64,000 nucleotides of DNA from Rhizobium gallicum bv. gallicum R602sp (GCF_000816845.1 NZ_CP006877.1:3226001-3290000), one strand, 5' to 3'. Positions 17,262 to 26,672 are shown, counted from the stretch's first letter. The notes: generated from the sequence alone by a model not told the origin. Program-made: numbers and translations.

Positions 17262-17930
17262 ATGAGCGTGGTATTGAAGGATTTCATCGAGGCGGAAGGT
17301 CTGGAGCCCGGGGATCGATTACCGCCTGAGCGCGACCTGGCGCTCAAACTCGGGCTGCCCCGCACCGCACTTCGACGGATGCTTGCATCTCTGGAGAAGG
17401 AGGGCCGCCTTATCAGGCATGTGGGCCGGGGGACATTTATCGCTGGCAGCGGGATAAGCTCGACGGCGCTGCGTCGCCCGCCAGGCAGTACGGGAGACGC
17501 GTTGCGCACCTATCCGGCCGAAGTTTTCGAGGCTCGGCTGATCATGGAACCCAAGATCGCTGCCTTGGCGGCGTTACGGGCGACCACGCAGGAAATCGAC
17601 GAAATGCAGAAATCGATCGATCGGGGCAACGCGGCGGGAACCCTGGTCGAATTCGAGAAATGGGACGCTGTCTTTCACCGCATCATCGTCGAGGCCGCCC
17701 GAAACGGTCTTCTCGCCTCGCTCTATGAGGGTATTCACGTGGTACGGGCGGGAAATCTCTGGGGGAAAATGAAGGAGCAGTCACTCACCCCTGAGCGCAT
17801 GAAGGCCTATATCGCGAAGCATCAGGCCATTCTTGAAGCCATCAAAGATCGGGACAGTGGGGCAGCCGAGCTAAATATGTACGACCACATCGTCGAAGCC
17901 AGAAAAAACATACTTGGCCCAAACACCTGA
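17262..17930 (+). CDS. GntR-family (FadR subfamily) transcriptional regulator
   Basis: The product has 222 residues from the ATG at 17262 (an upstream TTG in the same frame is less likely because GGCGAGG just before the ATG can serve as ribosome-binding site). The N-terminal winged helix carries 'GDRLPPERDLALKLGLPRTALRRML' (key: LPPERDLA and RTALRRML). The C-terminal FCD all-helical effector domain includes 'EARLIMEPKIAALAA' and 'FHRIIVEAARNGLL', with His and Asp residues likely to bind a metal. Such proteins usually repress catabolic genes for organic acids. Its targets may have included the aldehyde dehydrogenase and ligase that survive here only as fragments. Confidence 0.9.
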   Translation: MSVVLKDFIEAEGLEPGDRLPPERDLALKLGLPRTALRRMLASLEKEGRLIRHVGRGTFIAGSGISSTALRRPPGSTGDALRTYPAEVFEARLIMEPKIAALAALRATTQEIDEMQKSIDRGNAAGTLVEFEKWDAVFHRIIVEAARNGLLASLYEGIHVVRAGNLWGKMKEQSLTPERMKAYIAKHQAILEAIKDRDSGAAELNMYDHIVEARKNILGPNT

Positions 17931-18181
17931 TTTGGGCGATCCGACAGTGAACGCGTGTTGTCGCGTCGTCAGGTTCGGACAGGACCGGCTTCTTGGACTG
18001 AAAAGGATATTGCCGGAGGGCGAGATCGCAGTTCTGGCAGCGATCGGACCACAGCCTCCCAATTTTTCAATGCCGTGAAGGGGCGCTTGCTTGCAGCCTT
18101 CGGGTCGCACCGACGGCGAACATCGATCCGGAACGGCGCTTCCCCTTAATGTTCGAGCCGAGGTCGTGGTTTCACCCGAGC

Positions 18182-18375
18182 CTATGTCTTCGTCTTTCGA
18201 GGGTCGCCGCTGCCGGCGATCGTATTTGACGATGCCGACATCACTGTGCATCGCCGGCGGTGTTCCTTCAGTTGCTGCGCAAGCGTTCCCGCGGCCGAGT
18301 GGACGATGCATTTCGGCATGCCCGTCTTGCCCGAGGAAAACAGGATGACCAGCGGATGGGAGAACGGCAAGCGGC
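18182..18375 (-). pseudogene. Acyl-CoA synthetase (acetoacetate-CoA ligase type) fragment
   Basis: The frame '[21 protein letters not shown]' (key: [15 protein letters not shown]) matches the AMP-binding signature of acetoacetyl-CoA synthetases and relatives (SSGTTGLPKxIVH), followed by '[12 protein letters not shown]', the usual continuation. Only about 45 residues remain, and the substitutions G-K for T-T in the P-loop-like motif show that it is inactive. It is sandwiched between the GntR gene and the LysR stop; roughly 250 bp to its left (17931-18181) hold nothing recognisable. Confidence 0.6.
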
Positions 18376-18431
18376 ACTGAGCTGTGGCTCCAGCAACGTC
18401 ACCTTCTTGCCGACATCATTGCGTCGGCGGA

Positions 18432-19334
18432 TCAGTTTCCTTCGGCCCACGTCCCAATCAACATGGTCATGAAGCGCTCGGCTGCCGGCGAAAGCGTCCC
18501 GCCGCGACGGCGCACAATGCCGATCGTTCGCGAGATTTGAGGATTGCGAATAGGTCTCGTGACGAGGAACGGGTGCTCTTCCTGCGGTGTGGCGAGTTTC
18601 GGCAGAACCGAAATTCCAAGCCCGGCTTCCACGAGACCAAGTGACGTCGAAAGATGCGTGACTTCATAGGACCAGCGCAGTTTCAGGTTCGATTTCGCCA
18701 ATGCTGCATCCAGAAGCGTACGATTGCCGCTGGATCGGTGAACCGTGATCAGCTGATAGGGCGCCAGATCGTCCCATTCGAGTTCGCGCTTCGCCGCCAG
18801 CGGATGATCCTTGCGTGCCGCAAGCACGAATGGATCTTCGATGAGCCGGTCGAAGACAAGGTCGGGATCTGAAAAGCCCATGATATTGATGCCGAACTCG
18901 ACCTCCCCGCGGGCGACTGCTTGCAGACCGTCGGTGGCCGGCAAATCGAGAATGCGAAAACGTATATTGGGATATTCGGCGCTGAACTGCTTGATGACGG
19001 TCGGCAAAAAATAGAAAGCAGCCGTCGGTAAGCACGCGATCGTCACCAGGCCGCTGCGCTGGGACCCGACATCGCGAACTGCAAACAGCGACGTATCGAA
19101 CTCTTCGAGCATTCGTCGCACCAACGGGATCAGTTCCGCCCCAAGCGCAGTTGTCGAGACATGGCGCGTCGTGCGCTCGAGCAAGGGCGCCCCGATTGCC
19201 AACTCGAGCTTCTGAATCCGCCGGCTGAGTGCCGGCTGGGAAAGATTAAGCGCTTCGGCAGAGCGGTGGAAATTCTCCAGTTCGACGACCGATAAAAACG
19301 CGCGCAAATCCAATATCTCGCAATTAATGCTCAT
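18432..19334 (-). CDS. LysR-family regulator divergent from tautomerase/ABC operon
   Basis: The product has 300 residues. The N-terminal winged helix reads 'LRAFLSVVELENFHRSAEALN' with 'LSQPALSRRIQKLE', a classic LysR HTH. A type-2 periplasmic-binding-like effector domain follows (about residues 95-295). It is divergently transcribed from the 4-oxalomesaconate-tautomerase-like gene with a 109-bp gap, the usual arrangement for a LysR activator of the neighbouring operon. The coinducer is unknown, probably a tricarboxylic or aromatic-derived acid. Confidence 0.92.
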   Translation of the reverse strand: MSINCEILDLRAFLSVVELENFHRSAEALNLSQPALSRRIQKLELAIGAPLLERTTRHVSTTALGAELIPLVRRMLEEFDTSLFAVRDVGSQRSGLVTIACLPTAAFYFLPTVIKQFSAEYPNIRFRILDLPATDGLQAVARGEVEFGINIMGFSDPDLVFDRLIEDPFVLAARKDHPLAAKRELEWDDLAPYQLITVHRSSGNRTLLDAALAKSNLKLRWSYEVTHLSTSLGLVEAGLGISVLPKLATPQEEHPFLVTRPIRNPQISRTIGIVRRRGGTLSPAAERFMTMLIGTWAEGN

Positions 19335-19443
19335 GGCGCATCATTCCCTCTGATATTCGCATTTCACATATCAATCATTTTGCCGCTTACTGCAACAAAG
19401 AAGCTGATTGATCAGTAAATCACATCAGCAAGCGAGCGCAACC

Positions 19444-20526
19444 ATGAACGACCTGATTTCCATTCCCTGTGTTCTGATGCGAGGCGGCACGTCCAAGGGG
19501 CCGTTCTTTCTCGCATCCGATCTTCCGTCGGATGCGCGTCAACGAGATCAAATCCTGCTTTCGGTCATGGGCTCCGGTCACCCATTGCAGATCGATGGAA
19601 TCGGCGGTGGCAATCCGGTCACCAGCAAGGTCGCCATCGTTGGTCCACCAACCGTACCGGATGCCGATGTGGATTATTTGTTCGCCCAGGTCCGCATCGA
19701 TCAGCAATTCGTCGATACCTCTCCCAACTGCGGAAACATGCTGGCAGCCGTCGGGCCGTTCGCGATCGAGGCTGGATTGGTCAAATCGACGACCAGCGTA
19801 ACCCGCGTGCGTATACACAACGTCAATACCGGCAAACTGATCGAAGCCGAGGTTCCGACCCCCGATGGCCGTGTCGCCTATTTGGGAGATGCTTCGATCG
19901 ATGGTGTGCCCGGCAATGCCGCACCGATCGCCCTGACCTTCATGGATGCTGCCGGGGCACGCACAGGCAAGCTTTTTCCCACCGGCAACCCGCGCGACAT
20001 GATCGATGGCATCGACGTCACTTGCATCGATTGCGCGATGCCGATGATGCTGCTCGAGGCCGCCGCCCTCGGCGTGACTGGCAATGAATCAACCGCCGAA
20101 TTCAATGCCAACGGTGCATTGCTCCAGCGGCTCGAAACTCTGAGGCTCGAGGCCGGCCGGCGCATGGGTATGGGTGACGTCAGCAATCAGGTCACGCCAA
20201 AGCCGGTTCTGATCTCCAAGCCTGACAAAGGTGGCGACCTCGGCGTGCGCTATTTCATGCCACATCAGTGCCACCCGTCTCTCGCAACAACCGGTGCGGT
20301 CGGTATTGCCACAGCCTGCATCAGCGGCGGAACCGTCGCCTCGCGGCTGATCGGCGACCGCAAGCCACCGGTCGTTCTCGTTCTGGAGCATCCAAGCGGT
20401 CACCTGGACGTGAAACTGGATGCCCGCGACGGCAAGACAGCTGCAGGAATCCTGCGGACGGCCCGGCGCCTCTTCGAGGGTCACGTCTTTGCAAAACCTA
20501 TCGCGCAAATGGTTTGCGCTGCATAA
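19444..20526 (+). CDS. PrpF/4-oxalomesaconate tautomerase-family isomerase
   Basis: The product has 360 residues from the ATG (an in-frame TTG 36 bp upstream has no support). Family marks are 'CVLMRGGTSKGPFF' at the N-terminus, 'DGIGGGNPVTSKVAIV', 'SPNCGNMLAAVGPFA' with a likely catalytic cysteine near residue 97, and 'GDVSNQVTPK'. PrpF-like proteins isomerise C=C bonds of di- and tricarboxylates such as aconitate; GalD-type members act on 4-oxalomesaconate in gallate or protocatechuate breakdown. The downstream ABC importer genes probably belong to the same operon, suggesting import and isomerisation of one compound. The exact substrate cannot be told. Confidence 0.82.
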   Translation: MNDLISIPCVLMRGGTSKGPFFLASDLPSDARQRDQILLSVMGSGHPLQIDGIGGGNPVTSKVAIVGPPTVPDADVDYLFAQVRIDQQFVDTSPNCGNMLAAVGPFAIEAGLVKSTTSVTRVRIHNVNTGKLIEAEVPTPDGRVAYLGDASIDGVPGNAAPIALTFMDAAGARTGKLFPTGNPRDMIDGIDVTCIDCAMPMMLLEAAALGVTGNESTAEFNANGALLQRLETLRLEAGRRMGMGDVSNQVTPKPVLISKPDKGGDLGVRYFMPHQCHPSLATTGAVGIATACISGGTVASRLIGDRKPPVVLVLEHPSGHLDVKLDARDGKTAAGILRTARRLFEGHVFAKPIAQMVCAA

Positions 20527-20571
20527 TCGAGTGGTTGCCGGGAGGGCGCCACGGATCAGGGAGGAATACAC

Positions 20572-21573
20572 ATGCGCAAACTCATACTCACCCTTGCCGC
20601 AACCGTCGCTTTTGCCGGTTCGGCTTTTGCTGAACCCGTCCGCATCAGCGTCGGATCCTACAACCTCAACAACCTGCCCTTCCCGGTCGCAGCTGGCCTA
20701 GGTCTCTACGAGAAGGAAGGTCTTGAGGTGACCGTCGAAAACTTCGCCTCTGGCGGCTCCAAGACGCTGCAGGCACTTGTTGCCGGCTCGACGGATATCG
20801 CTGTCGGCTTTTACGACCATACGATCCAGATGCAGTCGCAGAACAAGGCGGTCGTCGGCTTCGTACAGCTTGCGCGCAATTCTGGCCTGGTTCTGGCCGG
20901 CGGGAAAGACTCGTCCTTCGATCCGGCCAAGCCGGAAACGATCAAGGGCGCGAAGATCGGCATCACCGCACCAGGTTCATCCTCGGACTTCTTTGTCCGC
21001 TATTATCTGCAGCGCAACAATCTTTCGGCCGACGACATCTCGTTGATCGGCGTTGGCTCAGGCGCAGCCGCAGTCGCGGCGCTCGAGCAGGGGAAAGTTG
21101 ATCTATTGGTCAACTACGATCCGGCAGCAACCTTTATCGAAGCCAAGGGGGTCGGCAAGATTTTGATCGACGCCCGCAGTGACGAGGGTGCCAAGCAGAT
21201 CTATGGCGGCATCTACCCGACCTCCGTCCTCTATGCGACGCAGGTCTATATCGATGAGAACCCGGAAACCATCCAGAAGGTCACGAACGCGACCGTCAAG
21301 GCATTGGCCTGGATGAACACACATAGCGCTGAAGAGATCGTCGAAAAACTGCCGAAAGAATTCATTTCCGGCGACCGCGACACCTACGTGAAGGCCGTCC
21401 AGAATGCCAAACCGATCTTCTCGGTGGACGGCAAATTCAGCGAGGTCGACACGCAGACGCCGTTGGCCGTTCTCAAGAGCTTCAACGAAAAGGTTGCTGC
21501 CGCAACAATTGATCTTTCCAAAACCTACACGAACGCTTTCGTGGACAAGGTGACGGATAAGACCACCAACTGA
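20572..21573 (+). CDS. ABC transporter substrate-binding protein, SsuA/THI5-like
   Basis: The product has 333 residues with a clear signal peptide (MRKLILTLAATVAFAGSAFA, cleavage after AFA). The mature part is of the NMT1/SsuA type: 'LPFPVAAGLGLYEKEGLEVTV', here shortened to AAGLGLYEKEGLEV, and 'LQALVAGSTDIAVGFYDHTI'. Such binding proteins deliver sulfonates, pyrimidine precursors, or aromatic acids to an ABC importer. It lies 45 bp after the tautomerase gene and 15 bp before the ATPase gene, so it belongs to the operon. The ligand is unknown, perhaps a carboxylate related to the tautomerase. Confidence 0.9.
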   Translation: MRKLILTLAATVAFAGSAFAEPVRISVGSYNLNNLPFPVAAGLGLYEKEGLEVTVENFASGGSKTLQALVAGSTDIAVGFYDHTIQMQSQNKAVVGFVQLARNSGLVLAGGKDSSFDPAKPETIKGAKIGITAPGSSSDFFVRYYLQRNNLSADDISLIGVGSGAAAVAALEQGKVDLLVNYDPAATFIEAKGVGKILIDARSDEGAKQIYGGIYPTSVLYATQVYIDENPETIQKVTNATVKALAWMNTHSAEEIVEKLPKEFISGDRDTYVKAVQNAKPIFSVDGKFSEVDTQTPLAVLKSFNEKVAAATIDLSKTYTNAFVDKVTDKTTN

Positions 21574-21588
21574 TCCTAGGAGGAGGCC

Positions 21589-22419
21589 ATGTCTTTGGCT
21601 GTCGTAAATCCCATGTCTATCCCGACGGGACAGCAAAACGCAAAGTCGATGGTATCGATCGATGCCGTGACAATGTCGTTTGGTGCCTACGTCGCGGTGC
21701 AGGACGTCAATCTGACGGTTGACGATGGCGAGTTTCTCGCCATCGTCGGCCCAACCGGTTGCGGCAAGAGCACCATTTTGAACGCGATCGCAGGCCTTCT
21801 GAAACCCGCGAGCGGAACGGTGTCGATCGATAGTGCGCCGGTAAAGGGCGTCCAGAACGACATCGGCTATCTCTTCCAGCAGGATGCGCTGCTCCCGTGG
21901 AAGACATCCATTGAGAATGTCGAACTCGGCCTGATGTTCAGGGGTGTTGCAGCAGCCGAGCGGCGCGAGCGTTCGATGAGCTGGCTTGCAAAAGTCGGGC
22001 TCAAGGGCTTCGAACACCGCTATCCGCACCAACTGTCCGGCGGCCAGCGCAAACGTGTCCAGATGGCGCAAGCCCTCATTGCCGGTCCGAAGGTCATCCT
22101 CATGGATGAGCCCTTCTCCGCGCTCGACATCCACACGCGGCACCTCATGCAGAATGAATTGCTGCGCCTTTGGCAGGAAGAACGTCGCGCCGTGGTCATG
22201 ATCACGCACGACCTCGAAGAGGCGATCGCGCTTGGAGACCGCGTCGCCATTCTGGCCGCCGGCCCCCGTTCGAGGGTCATCGAAAGTTTCCCGGTCGATC
22301 TCGAGCGGCCACGGGATGTGGCTGAGATCAAACTCAATCCACGCTTTATGGATCTGTATCGCAATATCTGGGCTTCCCTGCGCGGCGAAGTGGAGAAAAG
22401 CTATGAACGTCGTGACTGA
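21589..22419 (+). CDS. ABC transporter ATP-binding protein (TauB/SsuB type)
   Basis: The product has 276 residues with Walker A 'GPTGCGKST', the Q-loop 'FQQDALLPW', signature 'LSGGQRKRVQMAQAL', Walker B 'VILMDEPFSALD' and the switch His in 'VMITHDLEEA'. The strong Shine-Dalgarno AGGAGG lies 5 bases before the ATG. It powers import with the binding protein and the permease; its end overlaps the permease start by 17 bp, so translation is coupled. Confidence 0.95.
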   Translation: MSLAVVNPMSIPTGQQNAKSMVSIDAVTMSFGAYVAVQDVNLTVDDGEFLAIVGPTGCGKSTILNAIAGLLKPASGTVSIDSAPVKGVQNDIGYLFQQDALLPWKTSIENVELGLMFRGVAAAERRERSMSWLAKVGLKGFEHRYPHQLSGGQRKRVQMAQALIAGPKVILMDEPFSALDIHTRHLMQNELLRLWQEERRAVVMITHDLEEAIALGDRVAILAAGPRSRVIESFPVDLERPRDVAEIKLNPRFMDLYRNIWASLRGEVEKSYERRD

Positions 22420-23179
22420 ACGCATCATCCAGCTCGGGATGCTGGTTTTTATCCTCGGCGGCTGGCAGCTCGGCGTAACCGCCGGCCTCATCGATGTCTT
22501 CTTCTTTCCAGCGCCGATCGACATCTTCAACCAAATCGTCAGCTGGATTGTTGACCCCAGCTTCTATCGTCATGTGTCAATCACACTGACGGAGACCGTC
22601 CTGGGTTATGTCATTGGTACCGGATTGGGCGTCGCGGCAGGCGTATGGCTTGGCCTGAGCCGCAGCGCGGCGCGGATTCTGGACCCCTTCATCAAGGGCC
22701 TGAACGCTATTCCGCGCGTCGTGCTTGCACCGATTTTCGTGCTTTGGCTTGGACTCGGCCTCTGGTCGAAGGTGGCGCTTGCGGTAACGCTTGTTTTTTT
22801 CATCACCTTCTTCAACGCGATGCAGGGCGTGCGCGAAGTCAATCCGGTGGTCCTCGCAAATGCAAGGATCCTCGGGGCCAAACGTTCCGATCTGTTGCGG
22901 CACGTCTATTTCCCCGCAGCGGCAAGCTGGATCCTTTCCTCGCTTCGCACGTCTGTCGGCTTCGCAGTGGTCGGCGCCATCATCGGCGAATATCTCGGCT
23001 CCTCCGCAGGCCTCGGTTATCTGATCGCGCAGGCGGAAGGCAACTTCGACGCGGTCGGCGTGTTCGCTGGCATCATCATCCTGGCCATGTTCGTGCTCAT
23101 CATCGACCGAATTCTCGATGTACTGGAAGGCCGGCTTATCAAGTGGAGACCGAACGCCGCGGAAGAGAGAGCGGCGTAA
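22403..23179 (+). CDS. ABC transporter permease (TauC/SsuC type)
   Basis: The product has 258 residues when started at MNVVTERIIQLGMLVF. There are six hydrophobic helices and the binding-protein-dependent transport EAA loop 'ANARILGAKRSDLLRHVYFPAA' (key: ILGAKRSDLLRHVYFPAA), which contacts the ATPase. It probably forms a homodimeric channel. It is the last gene of the operon; a rho-independent terminator follows about 35 bp after the stop. Confidence 0.93.
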   Translation: MNVVTERIIQLGMLVFILGGWQLGVTAGLIDVFFFPAPIDIFNQIVSWIVDPSFYRHVSITLTETVLGYVIGTGLGVAAGVWLGLSRSAARILDPFIKGLNAIPRVVLAPIFVLWLGLGLWSKVALAVTLVFFITFFNAMQGVREVNPVVLANARILGAKRSDLLRHVYFPAAASWILSSLRTSVGFAVVGAIIGEYLGSSAGLGYLIAQAEGNFDAVGVFAGIIILAMFVLIIDRILDVLEGRLIKWRPNAAEERAA

Positions 23180-23212
23180 CTAACCGGATCCAGTTTTCAT
23201 ATGAGTGGTATT

Positions 23213-23242
23213 GGGGGTGCCGCCATTGGCACCCATTTTTTT
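23213..23242 (+). terminator. Rho-independent terminator of the ABC operon
   Basis: The stem GGGTGCC (23215-23221) pairs with GGCACCC (23228-23234) around a 6-base loop and is followed by an A and seven T. It lies 35-60 bp after the permease stop, in the operon's direction. Confidence 0.88.
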
Positions 23243-23649
23243 CGGCCTTGAGTTCGAACGCATGACCGGCACCCCATTGAGGTGATCGATCAAAGTGCTA
23301 AAATCGTAGGCGTTTCGTGACTGCTATGTTTGGCGATGGCGTGCACTTTCGGAAACACCGCAAGCCGGACGTTTATCCGCGCTCAGGGCGCATTCCTGAT
23401 GGCCGACGAGGTAAAAGCTCTTGCAGAGCTATAATCCTTCTCCCGTATCATCCCGGAGCGATGGCAAAGCCCTAAAATTCTCATTCGTCGAAGGGGGCGT
23501 CCGCGATAAGATCAACCGACGACGGAGCCCTGTATCCAGCCACCAGACGCTCGCCAAAATCCAGGACGAGGTTCGCCACTGGATAGGATGCATCAGGCCA
23601 TGCTGACTTCCGATAACTAGCGCTTATCGTAAGTCAGCCATCTCGGTCA
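23243..23649. other. Gap with no recognisable gene
   Basis: About 400 bp. On the minus strand around 23480-23600 one open stretch reads 'SYPVANLVLDFGERLVAGY', which may be part of a lost gene, but I cannot name it. There is no RNA gene, repeat or IS end that I can recognise. Confidence 0.4.
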
Positions 23650-23973
23650 ATTTTCTTCCCATCCCTAGCAGCAACCACTCACCGAGATAGGCCAGCGCCA
23701 ATGCTCCCAGTTAAGCGGGACTTGAATTCTCCGGATGCAGACCGAGTTCGCGTTCCGCGCGCTCCAGACCCAGCCGAGCCGCTCTCTCCATGTCCGCACG
23801 CCACCAAGCTTGAGATAGACGCATGTCAACAGAACATCAGAGTGGTAGTCGTCGGACCGCACCTGCGCAGCCCTCTCGAAAAGCTCGGCAGCTCTTTCGA
23901 AGTCGCCCTGTTCGAAAAAGAAACGCGCGAAGAAATAGTTTGCCTCGTGCAAATCAGCGGCATTAGGTAGCAA
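23650..23973 (-). pseudogene. Cyclase-associated TPR protein relic, frameshifted
   Basis: From the right the frame reads 'DLHEANYFFARFFFEQGDF' and 'RAAELFERAAQVRSDDYHS', the TPR style of adenylate/guanylate-cyclase TPR proteins. Near 23815 the sense jumps to another frame, 'RADMERAARLGLERAEREL' then 'GLHPENSSPA', a stop, 'LGALALAYLGEW'. The frameshift plus the in-frame stop show that it is dead, and the catalytic N-terminal part is absent. It is the third TPR gene of this general class in the window. Confidence 0.75.
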
Positions 23974-24144
23974 ACGCCACCAAACTCTAATTAAATTACT
24001 GAATCAAAACACAATTTTCAGCATCGAATAGATCGGATTGGCATCGATAGCGCTGATAGGTCGGCTGGTGGCTGCGACACAGCCGACGTCGGGCAGAAAG
24101 ATTGGAGCGAGGTACGGTGCGTGGGAGCCGTCCGAGCGAATGCT

Positions 24145-24480
24145 TCATTCAAAGAGTTCGGCGTGTGTCCCAGCGGCTACGAACACAACCAGGTTCTTTC
24201 TTTCGTCTAACGTGTAGATGAGGAGAAAATCACCGCCGATATGACATTCTCGATGATCTTTCCAATCACCCGTCAGCTCGTGGTCTTTCAGTTCCGCCGG
24301 CAGAGGGCCATCGTTGTCTACGATCAAACCCACGACTTTCTTCAGTGCGACCATATCATATCGGCCAGACCTAGAAAGGCGCTCCCAATCTTTTTGAAAC
24401 TGTTTGGTATGACTTGATTGCCGCGGCAGCGAAGCCCGCTTGCTGGAAGCGGACTTCGCTCGTTTCTTATCACTTGACAA
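24145..24480 (-). CDS. RelE/YafQ-type mRNA interferase toxin
   Basis: The product has 111 residues from a TTG start that overlaps the antitoxin stop by 11 bp; the N-terminal 25 residues are basic, and the core begins 'HTKQFQKDWERL'. 'LPAELKDHELTGDWKDHRECHI' (key: KDHELTGDWKDHRECHI) and 'DFLLIYTLD' match the YafQ subgroup, whose C-terminal His (here in 'AAGTHAELF') is catalytic. These toxins cleave mRNA on the ribosome until neutralised by their partner. Start codon uncertain; the family motif order is complete, so it may be functional. Confidence 0.85.
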   Translation of the reverse strand: MSSDKKRAKSASSKRASLPRQSSHTKQFQKDWERLSRSGRYDMVALKKVVGLIVDNDGPLPAELKDHELTGDWKDHRECHIGGDFLLIYTLDERKNLVVFVAAGTHAELFE

Positions 24481-24751
24481 CCTTGCGTCCCTCGAGTGAC
24501 TCAAACATCTCATCAGCAGTATCAAAATGCTTGCCGTGACCCGCCTTGATGGCTCTTGCTTCCTCCATCGCAGCGATTGTTTTGGCGTTCGGTCGAGTCA
24601 ATTCGACGGGAAGAGCTTTATCTCGGGCGATCCTGGTCAAAACGATTCGGATGATATCCGAGGTGGTCAGTCCGAGACTATCGAGTACCAAGGCGGCGCT
24701 ATCCTTCACCGAAGGTTCAATGCGGGCGCGTACATATGCGTTTGCAGCCAT
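24470..24751 (-). CDS. RelB/DinJ-type antitoxin
   Basis: The product has 93 residues from MAANAYVRARIEPSVKDSA, the ribbon-helix-helix DNA-binding start of DinJ antitoxins ('VRARIEPSVK..A..VL..LGLT.SDIIR..LTRIA'). The C-terminal half (about residues 50-93) should wrap the toxin. It precedes and overlaps the toxin gene, and would repress the pair's promoter. An AGGAGG-like sequence (GGAGGC) lies shortly before the ATG. The reading frame is open for 65 further codons upstream, but nothing there resembles the family. Confidence 0.87.
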   Translation of the reverse strand: MAANAYVRARIEPSVKDSAALVLDSLGLTTSDIIRIVLTRIARDKALPVELTRPNAKTIAAMEEARAIKAGHGKHFDTADEMFESLEGRKVVK

Positions 24752-25147
24752 TTTTGCCTCCTTTTCGTGTTTGATATTTATGTAGCCCAACTGAGCAACA
24801 TATTCAAGCTCCGTGATGGGTCGATCGAACTGGGCAGCTATGATTGTTGCCCCACACACTCGCCCGTTAACCACATGCCCGTCCTCCGATCGACTCCTGC
24901 GGAAGGTCCAGGTAAGAGCCTGCATCATGTTCAGGATGATACGCATACAGCTCTGATCTCCCCGCGGCCTTCGGCCGCCGATCCGCTGTGCCTGCCGTCG
25001 ACTTCTGGAGCCTGAACATGACCTTCAACGCCATCGCTACCGCCGCCATTGCCCACCGCCCCAACGCTGCTGTGTTGTCTGTCAGTGCCTTGGGAGGGGG
25101 CTTAGAAATACGTCTGGCCTTCCTCCGGATCGCGGAGGGGTTGAGCC

Positions 25148-26135
25148 ATGGCGAACCCCGAAGACACGCCCAAGGGCCAGCATTTCCTGCTCTCGCCAGA
25201 ATGCCGAACGCTGACGGTGCTCGATCTCGCCAAGATGCGGGATACGACTGCCTACAACTGGTTTAAGCGCCTGTGGCACGAGACGGAGGGCGAGCCGTAT
25301 TGCCCCAAGTGCGGAACGCTTCGGTGCCACACGATGAGCGGCAATCGCTTCAAATGCACCGAGAAGACCTGCAAGGCCGTTTTCAGCGTCACCTCGGACA
25401 CGGTCTTCCACGCGCGCAAGCTGAGCTTCAAGAAGATGCTCATCGCCATCTGGTTTTCGGCGACCTCGGTGAAGGGCAAGGCGGCGCTCCAGCTCTCGCG
25501 CGAGAGCTGCGTCCAATACAAAACGGCCTGGGTGTTCCTCATGAAGCTGCGCGAGGCCATCGCCTGGCGCAGGGAGGAGATGGTGCTCGATGGCGAGGTC
25601 GAGATCGACGGCAAGTACGCTGGCGGCCAAGGCCGAGGATCGCATCGACCGCCGCCGCAAGAAATACCCAAAACATGAAGTGTCTGTGCGCTCTTGCGAT
25701 CCGCCAGCGCGGGCTGGGAGGGCAGACGTTCACCCGGATCATCCGAGACGAGGACAGCAACGCAGCCTGGGCGGCCGTCGGAGATCGCGTGTCGCGGGAA
25801 GCAACGGTCTTCGCGGACGAGCATGGCAGCTACAACGACCTGGCTGGCCTGAACAAGCTGCATCGTGTCAACCACTCGAGGGCCTATCAGACCGACGATG
25901 GCACAAAAACCAACCAGGTCGAAAGCTTCTTCTCGCGGGTCCAACGGGCCTACGTCGGCATCCAACATCGGTTTTCGTTGAAATACTTCGACTGGTCCGT
26001 GGCCGGCGTGGCCAGGTGAGCAATCGAGGCCATACGTTCCAGCTGCTGGGCAAGGCACTGTCTCGCCCGACATCTCGCTATCTGTGCGGATACTGGCAGG
26101 GCAATAAGCCGCCAGACCTGATCTGGGAAGGCTAA
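25148..26135 (+). mobile_element. IS1595-family (ISXO2-like) transposase, frameshifted
   Basis: The first frame gives a zinc-ribbon domain (CPKCGTLRCH ... CTEKTCKAVFSVTSDT) and 'LDGEVEIDGKYAGG', the start of the DDE-like ISXO2 domain. At about 25625 and again near 25670 the sense moves to other frames ('EDRIDRRRKKYPKHE', then 'CALAIRQRGLGGQTF'). The later part 'DEHGSYNDLAGL', 'HSRAYQTDDGTKTNQVESFFS' (key: TNQVESFFSRVQRAYVG) is good, then a further shift near 26005 leads to 'GYWQGNKPPDLIWEG'. Three shifts mean that it is inactive. Terminal repeats were not identified. The 400 bp to its left hold no recognisable gene. Confidence 0.82.
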
Positions 26136-26389
26136 GCGGCGACCTCCCACAGAACCTTGCGGCCGTCGAACTTACCCGATTGCCGCACGCGTCCTGCAGT
26201 CGTCAGTTGGGTGAGGACCGCCGACAGGCGGTGTGCGATGTCCGAGAGATTCGCTGGCTCGCTCGGGATGCCGAGCTTGTCCGCTTCGCTGCACAGTCGG
26301 TCACCGAAATCGGATCTCCTGCCTCGCGCAGGACCTCCAAGACGAAAGGTCGGTAATGATGTCGTCCGTAATTCAAGCCTGCGCTTCAT
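26132..26389 (-). pseudogene. Winged-helix-like accessory ORF beside the IS1595 relic, probably frameshifted
   Basis: The frame MKRRLELRTTSLPTFRLGG changes sense in its first third: in the adjacent frame the same DNA reads 'FVLEVLREAGDPISVTD', which fits better with the following 'CSEADKLGIP', 'HRLSAVLTQLTTAGRVRQSGK' (key: LTQLTTAGRVRQ) and 'GRKVLWEVAA'. The whole resembles small HTH proteins with a C-terminal 'LW.L/V' ending that occur beside transposases. Its stop overlaps the transposase stop from the opposite strand, so the two genes form a convergent unit. I cannot assign a function. Confidence 0.5.
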
Positions 26390-26672
26390 GGTCCGCTTCC
26401 CCTTGTTGGACCTACCATTCAAATGAGACAATACGACAATGGCGAAGGCAACCTATCCTGGAGAATAGGTTTTCCCGCTCAAAAGTTTTTGATATTTGCC
26501 CTGCATCACACAACGCGCGAATGACCTAAAGCACGGCGAAATCGCTCGCGAGATTGGGGGACGTCATGGGTCGTAGGACTGACGAAGTCGGCCACCACTG
26601 GTGGATACTCAATGAGCCCGCGATTATTGTCGGAATAGCACATAGGCAGCGCCCGTCTACGAGCGTGCAACC

